Source: CAYRCJ01 sp964422785
Lineage (GTDB): Bacteria; Patescibacteriota; Minisyncoccia; UBA11713; 2-01-FULL-45-33
Direction: 5' to 3'
Assembly (NCBI GenBank): GCA_964422785.1
Contig: CAYRCJ010000031.1
Coordinates: 1-8,926, forward strand
Length of the DNA: 8,926 bases
The translations under genes and the position numbers were made by a program. Of this stretch, positions 1-6,145 are shown in pieces. The notes below the pieces were generated by a model. It was not told the DNA's origin, did not search any database, and saw only the letters and a list, made by a program, of their open reading frames with translations. How positions within the stretch are numbered: position 1 is the first letter of the stretch; every line of letters starts with the position of its first letter.

Positions 1-759
1 GGTGCGAATGTAAGAACCCATCTGATTTATCCGATTGGTAATAAGGCTTATGGTTTTTTGATACGAATCAAGATGGCCGCGCACTTCTTCAACCTCACGG
101 CCCTTTATTGTTTTTCTTTCTTTTATGTCTGCGATTTCTTCCCAAATGTTTCTGTGAATATTTAAGTATTTTTCCAATTGATCCTTAAACTCCCTGAAAA
201 ATATCTGCATCTCCACCAAATCTTTTGGAGATTCTGCGCCTTTGGATACCACAAAAATAAATTTGGGAGTTTTGTAAACCTCCGTATTTTTTGAAAAAAT
301 TTTACTATATACTTCTCCGAACTCTTTAGGAACCTCAAAATTTTCTCCCGTCAATCCAACGACCGCCGGATGCTCTGTTTTTATGTTTGCTAAAATTTTT
401 GGGGTCGGGGCGCCGAGCGAAAAAATATAAGAAACCGCCGGGCTGAAAGCGTTGTCAAAATAATTTTTTAAAATTTGGTGAGCTTTTTCTATGTCTCCGG
501 ATTCCATTTCCAAAATATAAAGCCCGTCTTCGTAGTATCTTATTTCTATGCCGCTGTTTGTTCTGGCCCTCACAAATTCCAGATACCCCGCCTCGCGGCT
601 TACTTCCGAAAAATCCAAAAGCTTTTGAAATTCCTTTAGCTTTTTGGAAGATAGTTTCAGATTGGATGCTCCGCGGGCAAAAAGATCGTACACTTCGCTC
701 AAATGGAGCGTTGTCCTCTGATACCATCCGCCGTAGGTTATTTTATATGACCCATCCAT
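1..759 (-). CDS. Unrecognised protein, 3' end beyond the left edge
   Basis: The reading frame is open from an ATG at 759 to the left edge without a stop, giving 253 residues of an incomplete protein. I do not recognise the family. It begins MDGSYKITYGGWYQRTTLHL, with no signal peptide or membrane helix in the visible part. Residues 30-130 mix alpha and beta segments. Residues 175-250 are strongly charged and helical (around FFREFKDQLEKYLNIHRN), suggesting a coiled coil that may lead to a membrane anchor or partner domain outside the window. The start is supported by a TATAAT box only 6 bases upstream and no Shine-Dalgarno, implying a leaderless mRNA. It lies 99 bases downstream of the TPM gene on the same strand, behind an inverted repeat, so it is probably a separate transcription unit. 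Confidence that it is a real gene is high; the function is unknown. Confidence 0.85.
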   Translation of the reverse strand, partial: MDGSYKITYGGWYQRTTLHLSEVYDLFARGASNLKLSSKKLKEFQKLLDFSEVSREAGYLEFVRARTNSGIEIRYYEDGLYILEMESGDIEKAHQILKNYFDNAFSPAVSYIFSLGAPTPKILANIKTEHPAVVGLTGENFEVPKEFGEVYSKIFSKNTEVYKTPKFIFVVSKGAESPKDLVEMQIFFREFKDQLEKYLNIHRNIWEEIADIKERKTIKGREVEEVRGHLDSYQKTISLITNRINQMGSYIRT

Positions 760-765
760 GAAATT

Positions 766-771
766 ATTATA
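766..771 (-). promoter_or_regulatory. -10 box for the gene starting at 759
   Basis: A perfect TATAAT on the minus strand lies 6 bases before the ATG at 759, so transcription would start at or next to the A of the ATG. No good -35 hexamer is seen at 16-18 bp. The expected -35 position (about 789-794) falls inside the left arm of the inverted repeat at 787-835, so a regulator might act there. The -35 assessment and regulator idea are inference. Confidence 0.55.
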
Positions 772-786
772 TCATAAAAATATGAG

Positions 787-835
787 TTGCAGGAATTATG
801 TTATTAGCAGAACGCGCATAATATAATTTCTGCAA
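787..835. repeat. Imperfect inverted repeat, possible operator or weak terminator
   Basis: The arms 787-799 (ttgcaggaattat) and 823-835 (ataatttctgcaa) pair over 13 positions. The single mismatch is a G-U pair in plus-strand RNA and an A-C mismatch in minus-strand RNA. The inner hexamers attatg (795-800) and cataat (817-822) offer a second pairing register. Plus-strand RNA would have TTTTT directly after the stem (836-840), while minus-strand RNA has only a weak T stretch a few bases later. No plus-strand gene ends here, so it may end antisense transcripts, act as an imperfect terminator for the lemA/TPM operon, or be a binding site over the -35 region of the gene at 759. Confidence 0.45.
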
Positions 836-858
836 TTTTTATGGTTTATTTTTTTAAA

Positions 859-1728
859 TCACCAATCCCCAGATGCTCCTCCACCGCCGGAAGATCCGCC
901 GCCGAAACCGCCGAATCCCCCGCCGCCCGGTCCGCCTCCGCGCCCTCCGCGATTTATCCACATCATCCAAAATGGCAGGCGGCCGGCTAATTTATTTTTT
1001 TGATAGGCGCGCGACGAAAAAAAATCAAAAATTAAACCAAGCGCTGAAAATAAGATAATCGCCGCGACGCCGATATATAAAAAACCGAATAGCGCTCCGG
1101 TTAAAATCCCGATTATCCCGCCCGCGATTCCCCCGCCCCACCAAGATTTTGATTGAGGCAAAGTCCGCAAAGAAATCATGAAAACTACAAAGATCAGCCA
1201 AAGTATAAAAGAATTGTCGGCGCCGTTGTTTGTATTTGTTTGGGCGGAGGCGGGAAATTCTCCTTTGATGGCCGATTCTATTTGAGAAACTCCGTCTTTT
1301 ATTCCGGAATAATAATCTCCGTTTTTAAAAGCCGGTTTAACAAAATCGTTAAGTATCGTTGAACTTTGGGCGTCCGTAAGCGCCCCCTCGAGCCCGTAAC
1401 CAACCTCGATTCTAAGTTTCTTGTCTTCCTTGGAAATTAAAAATAAAACTCCGTTGTCTTTATTTGTTTTACCGATTTTCCAATCTTCAAAAAGTTTAAC
1501 CGCAAAATTTTCTATGGTATCGCCCCTGAGGCTTGAAATTGTCACTACGGCAATTTCATTTGAGGTTTCATTTTGAAAATTTTCCAGATCAGCTTCGATC
1601 TGTCGCCCCTCTTCCGTCTTCAATATCCCGGCGTAATCATTTACAAAACCGGAAGGAGAACCGGGATTATAATAAGCCCCGCTACTAAATGGCGCTAAGA
1701 ATAGAAGTAAAATTAAAACTTTCTTCAA
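859..1728 (-). CDS. TPM-domain (YgcG-family) membrane protein
   Basis: This is a 289-residue envelope protein of the TPM family (formerly DUF477, as in YgcG), a fold named for thylakoid and phosphatase members; the biochemical role in bacteria is unclear. Residues 1-18 form a signal peptide. The TPM domain spans about 28-155 and carries the typical segment RIEVGYGLEGALTDA (106-120). Hydrophobic helices follow near 172-188 and 200-236. A glycine-rich tail (261-287) ends in GASGDW, the usual ending of this family, so the protein is complete. The start is TTG at 1728, four bases after the lemA stop, with no Shine-Dalgarno of its own, which suggests translational coupling. TPM proteins next to LemA are a well-known pairing, so family and context agree. 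The domain is expected to face the exterior with the tail anchored by the helices (inference). Confidence 0.9.
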   Translation of the reverse strand: MKKVLILLLFLAPFSSGAYYNPGSPSGFVNDYAGILKTEEGRQIEADLENFQNETSNEIAVVTISSLRGDTIENFAVKLFEDWKIGKTNKDNGVLFLISKEDKKLRIEVGYGLEGALTDAQSSTILNDFVKPAFKNGDYYSGIKDGVSQIESAIKGEFPASAQTNTNNGADNSFILWLIFVVFMISLRTLPQSKSWWGGGIAGGIIGILTGALFGFLYIGVAAIILFSALGLIFDFFSSRAYQKNKLAGRLPFWMMWINRGGRGGGPGGGGFGGFGGGSSGGGGASGDW

Positions 1729-1732
1729 TGTC

Positions 1733-2287
1733 TTAAAAATTTACTTTTGGAGCTTCCGCGCTTCCGGGAGCGGCCTGAAAATAAGTTTTTTCTTTAAATC
1801 CGTAAAGAGACGCCAAAATTCCGCTTGGAAATCCTTTGACCAGTAAATTATATCCGCGGACCTGATCGTTAAAACGCTGACGCTCGACACTTATTCTGTT
1901 TTCAGTTCCTTCCAGCTGAACCATCAAAGTTTGAAAGCTTTGGGAAGATTGAAGCTGAGGATAATTTTCCACGATTACCAAAAGTCTCGAAAGAGTTGTT
2001 TCAACGTCATTGGCCGCCTGAACCTTGTCTTCAGTGGAGTTCGCTCCGGAATATTTCGCGCGGGCCGCCGCCAAATCGCCGAAAACTTTCTGCTCCTGCT
2101 TGGCAATTCCCTGAACAGTCGCCACTAAATTCGGAATCAAATCAAATCTTCTTTGATATTGAGTTTCAACTTGCGCCCACTGTGTGTTAATACTTTCGTT
2201 CGCGCCAACCAAACTGTTGTACCCGCTCCAAGCGTAAAGGCCGATTAAAACTGCCAATACCAAAACAATTATTAGAGGTTTTTTCAT
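1733..2287 (-). CDS. lemA: LemA family protein
   Basis: This is a 184-residue LemA-family protein, the usual length. One N-terminal membrane helix (about 4-20) is followed by the conserved YNSLV (23-27) and by a long helical bundle. Family hallmarks are VETQYQRRFDLIPNLV (40-55), ENYPQLQSSQSF (107-118), QLEGTENRI (124-132) and FNDQVRGYN (139-147). LemA proteins are anchored with a short N-terminus inside the cell and the bundle outside; the molecular function is not established. It is the first gene of a two-gene operon with the TPM protein. The ATG at 2287 is fixed by the helix start and by a promoter whose TATAAT lies 8 bases upstream, leaving almost no leader and no Shine-Dalgarno. It diverges from obg across 66 bases. 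Confidence 0.93.
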   Translation of the reverse strand: MKKPLIIVLVLAVLIGLYAWSGYNSLVGANESINTQWAQVETQYQRRFDLIPNLVATVQGIAKQEQKVFGDLAAARAKYSGANSTEDKVQAANDVETTLSRLLVIVENYPQLQSSQSFQTLMVQLEGTENRISVERQRFNDQVRGYNLLVKGFPSGILASLYGFKEKTYFQAAPGSAEAPKVNF

Positions 2288-2295
2288 ATGGGTAT

Positions 2296-2324
2296 ATTAT
2301 ATAACGATAGTATGATATAGTAAA
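2296..2324 (-). promoter_or_regulatory. lemA promoter
   Basis: On the minus strand, TTTACT (2319-2324), a 17-bp spacer and a perfect TATAAT (2296-2301) precede the lemA ATG by 8 bases. The mRNA should start within one or two bases of the ATG, so it would be leaderless or nearly so. Confidence 0.75.
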
Positions 2325-2332
2325 CACTCCCG

Positions 2333-2344
2333 CGATAATTATCG
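2333..2344. promoter_or_regulatory. 12-bp palindrome in the lemA/obg divergent spacer
   Basis: CGATAATTATCG is a perfect palindrome 10-21 bases before the obg ATG and just upstream of the lemA -35 box. It contains GATAAT (2334-2339), a one-mismatch -10 box for obg that would give a leader of about 7 bases, though no good -35 box is seen 17 bp upstream. TATAGT at 2316-2321 is an alternative -10, overlapping the lemA -35. It may be an operator for both genes or simply the obg -10; I cannot decide. Confidence 0.35.
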
Positions 2345-2353
2345 TGGCAAGCT

Positions 2354-3310
2354 ATGTTGATAGACGATATTACAATAAAAATAAAATCGGGAGACGGCGG
2401 CAATGGATGTGCCGCTTTTAGCGGCAACATGATGACTTTGGGGCCGACAGGCGGCTCCGGCGGCAACGGAGGCAGCGTTTACTTTGAGGGTGTTTCAGAT
2501 TTAAGCTCGCTCAATAGGCTGCGCCATAAAAAAGTTTTTAAAGCGGAGAACGGCGAGCCCGGCCAAAGAAAACTAAACGACGGCGCCAGAGGAGAAGATC
2601 TGATTATTCCGGTTCCGGTCGGCACGGTGATCCACAACCTCAGCTCAAAGACAGATCAGGAAATCGTAAAAATCGGAGAAAAAATCCTGGGCATTCAGGG
2701 TGGGCTTGGCGGAAAAGGAAATTATCATTTTCGCGGATCAAAAAATACCACGCCCAAACAATTCCAGAAGGGGCTCCCGGGGCAAGAAATCAGAATCCGC
2801 CTGGAACTTAAGCTGATCGCCGATATCGGCCTCATCGGTCTTCCCAACGCCGGAAAATCTAGCCTTTTGAACGAACTCACAAACGCCAAAAGCAAAGTCG
2901 CCAATTATCAATTTACCACTCTCGAACCAAATCTCGGGGTTTATTACAGTTTAATCCTTGCCGACATCCCCGGGCTTATTGAAGGAGCCTCCGAGGGCCG
3001 CGGACTTGGAGTAAAATTTTTGCGCCATATCGAGCGTACAAGAATTTTGTTTCACCTGGTGTCCGCGGAATCGCAAGATATAACCGCGGATTATAAAACA
3101 ATCAGAAAAGAGCTTGGAAGTTACAACAAAACACTTCTGGAAAAAGAAGAATTTTTATTTTTAAGCAAGGTGGATTTGGTAAGCGCCCCGGAAGCAAAAA
3201 AGAAATTGTCGGAGCTCAAGAAATTAAATCCAAACGCAACGCCGCTTTCAATCCATGATTTTGATTCTATTACGGCGGTTCAAAAAATTCTAAATAATAT
3301 TAAAAAATAG
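2354..3310 (+). CDS. obg: GTPase Obg, short form without OCT domain
   Basis: Obg/CgtA is a GTPase tied to late 50S ribosome assembly and the stringent response. This copy has 318 residues. The glycine-rich Obg fold fills residues 1-157, starting MLIDDITIKIKSGDGGNGC as expected, which supports the ATG at 2354. The G domain has G1 GLPNAGKSS (162-170), the G2 threonine in FTTLEPNLG (187-195), G3 DIPGLIEG (204-211) and a G4 that reads SKVD (271-274) instead of NKxD. G5 is weak (around LSI, 298-300). The C-terminal OCT domain of many Obg proteins is absent, and the usual RRxKxVPxGG stretch after GGNGC is replaced by a divergent segment, SGNMMTLGPTGG. No Shine-Dalgarno precedes the start. The stop codon lies inside a terminator stem. 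It is very likely a functional, lineage-reduced Obg. Confidence 0.95.
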   Translation: MLIDDITIKIKSGDGGNGCAAFSGNMMTLGPTGGSGGNGGSVYFEGVSDLSSLNRLRHKKVFKAENGEPGQRKLNDGARGEDLIIPVPVGTVIHNLSSKTDQEIVKIGEKILGIQGGLGGKGNYHFRGSKNTTPKQFQKGLPGQEIRIRLELKLIADIGLIGLPNAGKSSLLNELTNAKSKVANYQFTTLEPNLGVYYSLILADIPGLIEGASEGRGLGVKFLRHIERTRILFHLVSAESQDITADYKTIRKELGSYNKTLLEKEEFLFLSKVDLVSAPEAKKKLSELKKLNPNATPLSIHDFDSITAVQKILNNIKK

Positions 3311-3328
3311 CCCATCCGGGCTATTTTT
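3303..3328. terminator. Two-way intrinsic terminator between obg and its convergent neighbour
   Basis: The arms 3303-3313 and 3318-3328 form a perfect 11-bp stem with an ATCC loop. Each strand has five A before and five T after the GC-rich core TAGCCC/GGGCTA, so it works in both directions. The obg TAG stop (3308-3310) is part of the left arm and the opposing TGA stop (3328-3330) touches the right arm. Confidence 0.9.
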
Positions 3329-3870
3329 CATTTTACTTTCATATCCAAATCTTTAAAGATCGATTCGGCTTCCGCCAAAAACTCTCTGTCAGCTTCGCTT
3401 TGTTTTTGTTTTTCGGAATCGCGATGTTCTTTCTTTTTCAAAATCGCGCGGTATTTTTTTATCCATTCAGCCGAAAGCAGCTTTTCCCATTTGCCGGCTC
3501 TGTATGAATCCACCACCAGATACTCACTCGCCCCTTCTTTCACAGGAATACATTTTTCTTTTTCATTCTTGTCTTTCGGCAGCCACTGAGTTTGATTGGC
3601 ATCAAAAACAATTTCGCCGTTAAACCAAATTTTAATATATTGGTTTTCGTGAAATTGGCCCGAAGTATTAAAAGCGATTCTTAAAATTGACTTGCCGAAA
3701 GTTTCTTCAAAAACGCCGCTTTCCGCCACACAGCAGCTGCGCACATCCTCTTTGTGTTGGCCGACTTCGCGCACCACTTCGATGGCTTTCTTCACCAAAT
3801 CTTTGTCTCTGATTTCCGTAAGCTTTTTTAAAATAAGCTCCCTCGCGCGTTTAGCTTTATAATCGCTCAT
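3328..3870 (-). CDS. Unrecognised charged soluble protein
   Basis: This 180-residue protein belongs to no family I recognise. The frame can be extended to a TTG at 3885, but that codon overlaps a perfect GGAGG at 3879-3883, which sits 8 bases before the ATG at 3870. I therefore start at MSDYKAKRAR. There is no signal peptide or membrane helix. Residues 1-40 and 128-178 are charged and helical, the latter rich in K/E and probably a coiled coil. The middle (60-125) looks like a compact beta domain with IKIWFNGEIVFD (79-90) and EYLVVDSYRAGKWEK (116-130). Two adjacent cysteines (46-47) stand out. It has its own promoter (TTGCAA-16 bp-TATAGT) and a leader, unlike several neighbours. It converges on obg and shares its terminator. 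Confidence 0.8.
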   Translation of the reverse strand: MSDYKAKRARELILKKLTEIRDKDLVKKAIEVVREVGQHKEDVRSCCVAESGVFEETFGKSILRIAFNTSGQFHENQYIKIWFNGEIVFDANQTQWLPKDKNEKEKCIPVKEGASEYLVVDSYRAGKWEKLLSAEWIKKYRAILKKKEHRDSEKQKQSEADREFLAEAESIFKDLDMKVK

Positions 3871-3878
3871 TTTCAATA

Positions 3879-3883
3879 CCTCC
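3879..3883 (-). promoter_or_regulatory. Shine-Dalgarno site that fixes the start at 3870
   Basis: GGAGG on the minus strand is 8 bases before the ATG at 3870. It excludes the in-frame TTG at 3885, which would lie upstream of and within this site. Confidence 0.8.
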
Positions 3884-3894
3884 AACCCACCACC

Positions 3895-3922
3895 ACTATA
3901 GCGCCTGCCTTAAATTTTGCAA
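3895..3922 (-). promoter_or_regulatory. Promoter for the gene starting at 3870
   Basis: TTGCAA (3917-3922), a 16-bp spacer and TATAGT (3895-3900) on the minus strand. A start about 7 bases further gives a leader of roughly 18-20 bases that contains the GGAGG site. The -35 box directly abuts the stop codon (3923-3925) of the upstream membrane-protein gene. Confidence 0.55.
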
Positions 3923-4294
3923 TTATGTTGATGCAATAAATATATTTTTAAATCTCCTGCAGATAAAAAATCCCGGTAACAAAAACATCAGAAAATGAAG
4001 GAACAAAAATAACAAAACAACCGAGGGCAACTGGTGCCTTTGTATGAAGTACATTGTCTGAAGCAAAACCGCCGGAGTGGCAGATATGGCGAAAGCCACC
4101 CGAAAAGGAGTTTTTAAATATTTTTTAAAAACAATGTATCCGGCAAACCCCCACAACGTGCCGTAGAAAATCTTATGCGGAAAATATGTCGACGGCACGG
4201 AAAAATAGGGACTCAAGCCGTGAACAAAAAAATCTATGATAGTGCCGAGAGAAATAATAACCAAAATCAAACCTATTCTTTTTAGCCAAACCAT
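3923..4294 (-). CDS. Small four-helix membrane protein
   Basis: This 123-residue protein has four predicted membrane helices, at about 6-26, 42-57, 66-84 and 91-111, joined by short loops, with a basic C-terminal end (CRRFKNIF). I do not recognise a named family and see no catalytic motif. Single histidines and a methionine in or near the helices (H25, H40, H87, H100, M103) might be relevant beside a copper protein, but there is no clear metal-binding cluster. It starts 9 bases after the cupredoxin stop codon, has no Shine-Dalgarno (CTCCTAACC precedes the ATG), and is very likely translated from the same mRNA. A role as membrane partner of the cupredoxin is inference from this pairing only. 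Confidence 0.8.
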   Translation of the reverse strand: MVWLKRIGLILVIISLGTIIDFFVHGLSPYFSVPSTYFPHKIFYGTLWGFAGYIVFKKYLKTPFRVAFAISATPAVLLQTMYFIQRHQLPSVVLLFLFLHFLMFLLPGFFICRRFKNIFIAST

Positions 4295-4303
4295 GGTTAG
4301 GAG

Positions 4304-4699
4304 TTATTTGCTGACAGTAACCGAAGCTTTCATAGACGGGTGGAAAGAGCAGTGGTAAGCAAAAGTACCCACGGTATAGAACGTAAAGCTATGTGACTGG
4401 CCCGGAGGAACAGCTGAATCTAATGGATCGCCATTATCTCCCGTCACTGTGTGCGGAACCGAATCTTTGTTATTCCAAACTACCGTATCGCCTTTTCTGA
4501 TGTTTATGGACTGTTTGCTGAAGGCAAATCCTTTTATATCAATCTGATATGTCTTCGCGTTGGAAACCGGAGCTTTGACTTGAGAAGACGGAGCCGTTGA
4601 CCCTGCCTGCTGGCTTGGGGCGTTTTTGTTATTAAAGTAATAAAAGCCGCCGAAAATGATAACGGCTAAAACAACGAGAACTGAAATAGTGTTTTTCAT
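4304..4699 (-). CDS. Membrane-anchored cupredoxin (type I copper protein)
   Basis: This is a 131-residue plastocyanin/amicyanin-like electron carrier. Residues 5-21 form a membrane anchor or uncleaved signal. A Ser/Ala/Pro/Gln linker spans about 27-47, and the copper domain fills 50-131. The expected copper ligands are all present: His83 in VPHTV, then Cys117, His120 and Met123 in CSFHPSM. The Cys-x2-His-x2-Met spacing matches amicyanin rather than the Cys-x2-His-x4-Met of plastocyanin. DTVVWNNKDSVPHTV and FTFYTVGTFAYHC are typical of the fold. The domain should sit outside the membrane and shuttle single electrons; no redox partner lies nearby except the adjacent four-helix protein. A strong promoter with TATAAT 8 bases before the ATG suggests a leaderless mRNA. 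Confidence 0.92.
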   Translation of the reverse strand: MKNTISVLVVLAVIIFGGFYYFNNKNAPSQQAGSTAPSSQVKAPVSNAKTYQIDIKGFAFSKQSINIRKGDTVVWNNKDSVPHTVTGDNGDPLDSAVPPGQSHSFTFYTVGTFAYHCSFHPSMKASVTVSK

Positions 4700-4707
4700 A
4701 TATTTTA

Positions 4708-4736
4708 ATTATATCGCGCGCTTTATTCGCCGGCAA
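4708..4736 (-). promoter_or_regulatory. Cupredoxin promoter
   Basis: TTGCCG (4731-4736), a 17-bp spacer and a perfect TATAAT (4708-4713) on the minus strand, with the ATG only 8 bases further. The whole promoter fits in the 39 bases between the helicase stop and the cupredoxin start. Confidence 0.75.
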
Positions 4737-4738
4737 GT

Positions 4739-6100
4739 CTAATCAGATTTCTTCCCACCGCAGGCTTTGATAAAGTTTTTATGCATATTCGCGAGTTCTA
4801 TCGCCGGCATTTTTGCAAAAACTTCCCGGGAGTCGTGCGACTCCTCCCGAAACGCAATGTCTTTGGCGAGTATATTCGGATGTATTTCCAACGCGCGATG
4901 GTTGAGGCCAGCGAGTGAAAGACCGGCGAGAGTGCGCACGCGGGACAACGCCACATAGCCCTGCCCATATTCAAATGTGTCGGAAAGATCCATGTGCGCG
5001 GCATCAAGCGACATCCCTTGGCTTTTGTGCACAGTAAGAGCCCATGCAAGCCGAAGCGGTATTTGGATAATCCGCGCGAGAGTTTTTCCGCCGTCTTGCA
5101 GGCTCCACTCCTCCGGCTCCGCGTCGATGATGCGCCCTTTATTTGTTTTTACAATCGGATATTCTCCGTCCTTGGAAAATCCGCTGATCACGCCAAGCGT
5201 GCCGTTAACAAATCTTCTCTGGGCGTCGTTTCTGGTAAACATTACCCGCGCGCCCGTTCTTAATGTTAAAGTTTCAGGAGAAAGACAACCGCGCTTGAGC
5301 CCGGCCACCAAATTTTCCGGGCCGCGAGATTCCATTTCAAATACTTTTGGCGCCCCGGAAAGCTTAGCGAGCTCGGCTTGATTTATGCGATCAACATTTT
5401 CGTTGTGAGAATATAATTGGGTGACTCCGTTTTTAGGCAAGCGCGCGTACCGGGTGCGCAAAAGCTCGCGATGCGACTCAGCCACGCAGCCCTTGCGTAT
5501 TGCTGAAAGAAATTCTAGAAATACCGCGTCTTCCTGCCGGTGCTGTTCTGAAAGATAACAAACCAGCGGATTTGCCGCTTTCCAGGCCGGAGATGAAAAT
5601 GCAAACTCCACATGGCCGTCCGACAAAAAAGATTTTTGATCATTTTCATCATCGGGCCGGCGGCTTACAGGAGGCAATTGGAAAAAATCTCCGACAAAAA
5701 CCACCTGCAGACCGCCGAATGGCTGCTGGTTTTGGCGGACTTCGCGGCAGACCATCTCCACCATTGAGAGAGTATTCGCGGCGAGCATGGAAACTTCATC
5801 AATAATTAAAATACTGGCATCGCCAACGCGCTTGGCAACTTTTTTATTTTGAGAAATGGCGTCGAGCTCGTACTCGGTGAGGAAATTTTTAATTCCGATT
5901 CCGCTCCATGAATGGATTGTGAACCCCCCGATGTGCGTGGCGGCAATTCCGGTGGAAGCTGTTATCGCGGGCTCTATGCCCCGTTCACGAAGCCAAGTTA
6001 CATAGCGATTAACCATGTGCGTTTTGCCGCTCCCCGGCTCGCCAGTCAAAAAAACATTCGCTCCGGTTTTGAGAATCGCCAATGCTTCATCTTGAGTCAT
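4739..6100 (-). CDS. PIF1-family DNA helicase
   Basis: This is a 453-residue superfamily 1B, 5'-to-3' helicase of the PIF1/RecD-like class. Motifs appear in order: Walker A GEPGSGKT (20-27), Ia TASTGIAA (48-55), Walker B IIDEVSM (99-105), III VVFVGDFFQLPPV (133-145), a Q-containing motif LSEQHRQ (183-189), V WALTVHKSQGMSLD (353-366) and VI YVALSRVRTLAGL (382-394). All catalytic residues seem present. The first 15 residues lead straight into the ATPase core and only about 50 residues follow motif VI, so it is a minimal helicase without an added nuclease or DNA-binding domain. PIF1 helicases act in replication, recombination and unwinding of G-quadruplex DNA. The ATG at 6100 is supported by a promoter whose -10 lies 6 bases upstream. 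Antisense open frames inside it are artefacts of its base composition. Confidence 0.93.
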   Translation of the reverse strand: MTQDEALAILKTGANVFLTGEPGSGKTHMVNRYVTWLRERGIEPAITASTGIAATHIGGFTIHSWSGIGIKNFLTEYELDAISQNKKVAKRVGDASILIIDEVSMLAANTLSMVEMVCREVRQNQQPFGGLQVVFVGDFFQLPPVSRRPDDENDQKSFLSDGHVEFAFSSPAWKAANPLVCYLSEQHRQEDAVFLEFLSAIRKGCVAESHRELLRTRYARLPKNGVTQLYSHNENVDRINQAELAKLSGAPKVFEMESRGPENLVAGLKRGCLSPETLTLRTGARVMFTRNDAQRRFVNGTLGVISGFSKDGEYPIVKTNKGRIIDAEPEEWSLQDGGKTLARIIQIPLRLAWALTVHKSQGMSLDAAHMDLSDTFEYGQGYVALSRVRTLAGLSLAGLNHRALEIHPNILAKDIAFREESHDSREVFAKMPAIELANMHKNFIKACGGKKSD

Positions 6101-6106
6101 TCAAGT

Positions 6107-6135
6107 ATTCTAGTTGAGTATTTGGTTTTTCTCAA
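6107..6135 (-). promoter_or_regulatory. Helicase promoter
   Basis: TTGAGA (6130-6135, five of six consensus bases), a 17-bp spacer and TAGAAT (6107-6112, five of six) on the minus strand. Only 6 bases separate the -10 from the ATG, so the mRNA should be leaderless. Confidence 0.75.
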
Positions 6136-6145
6136 ATTCAAGAAA

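Noticed and set aside
455..727. 90-codon open frame on the minus strand
   Set aside because: It is in a different frame inside the longer gene 1-759, which starts at a promoter-linked ATG and is open to the edge. The 90-residue product is basic and low-complexity.
859..960. Glycine-rich tail region as an independent repeat or frame
   Set aside because: It is the normal glycine-rich C-terminus of TPM/YgcG-family proteins.
2284..2466. 60-codon minus-strand frame over the start of obg
   Set aside because: It is proline-rich because it is antisense to the glycine-rich Obg domain, and it overlaps the lemA promoter.
3871..3885. Extension of the 180-residue protein to a TTG at 3885
   Set aside because: The TTG overlaps the GGAGG that serves the ATG at 3870, leaving the extended start without a ribosome binding site.
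4977..5381. 134-codon open frame on the plus strand
   Set aside because: It lies wholly antisense to the PIF1-like helicase motifs, has arginine/serine/proline-rich composition typical of a shadow frame, and matches no fold.
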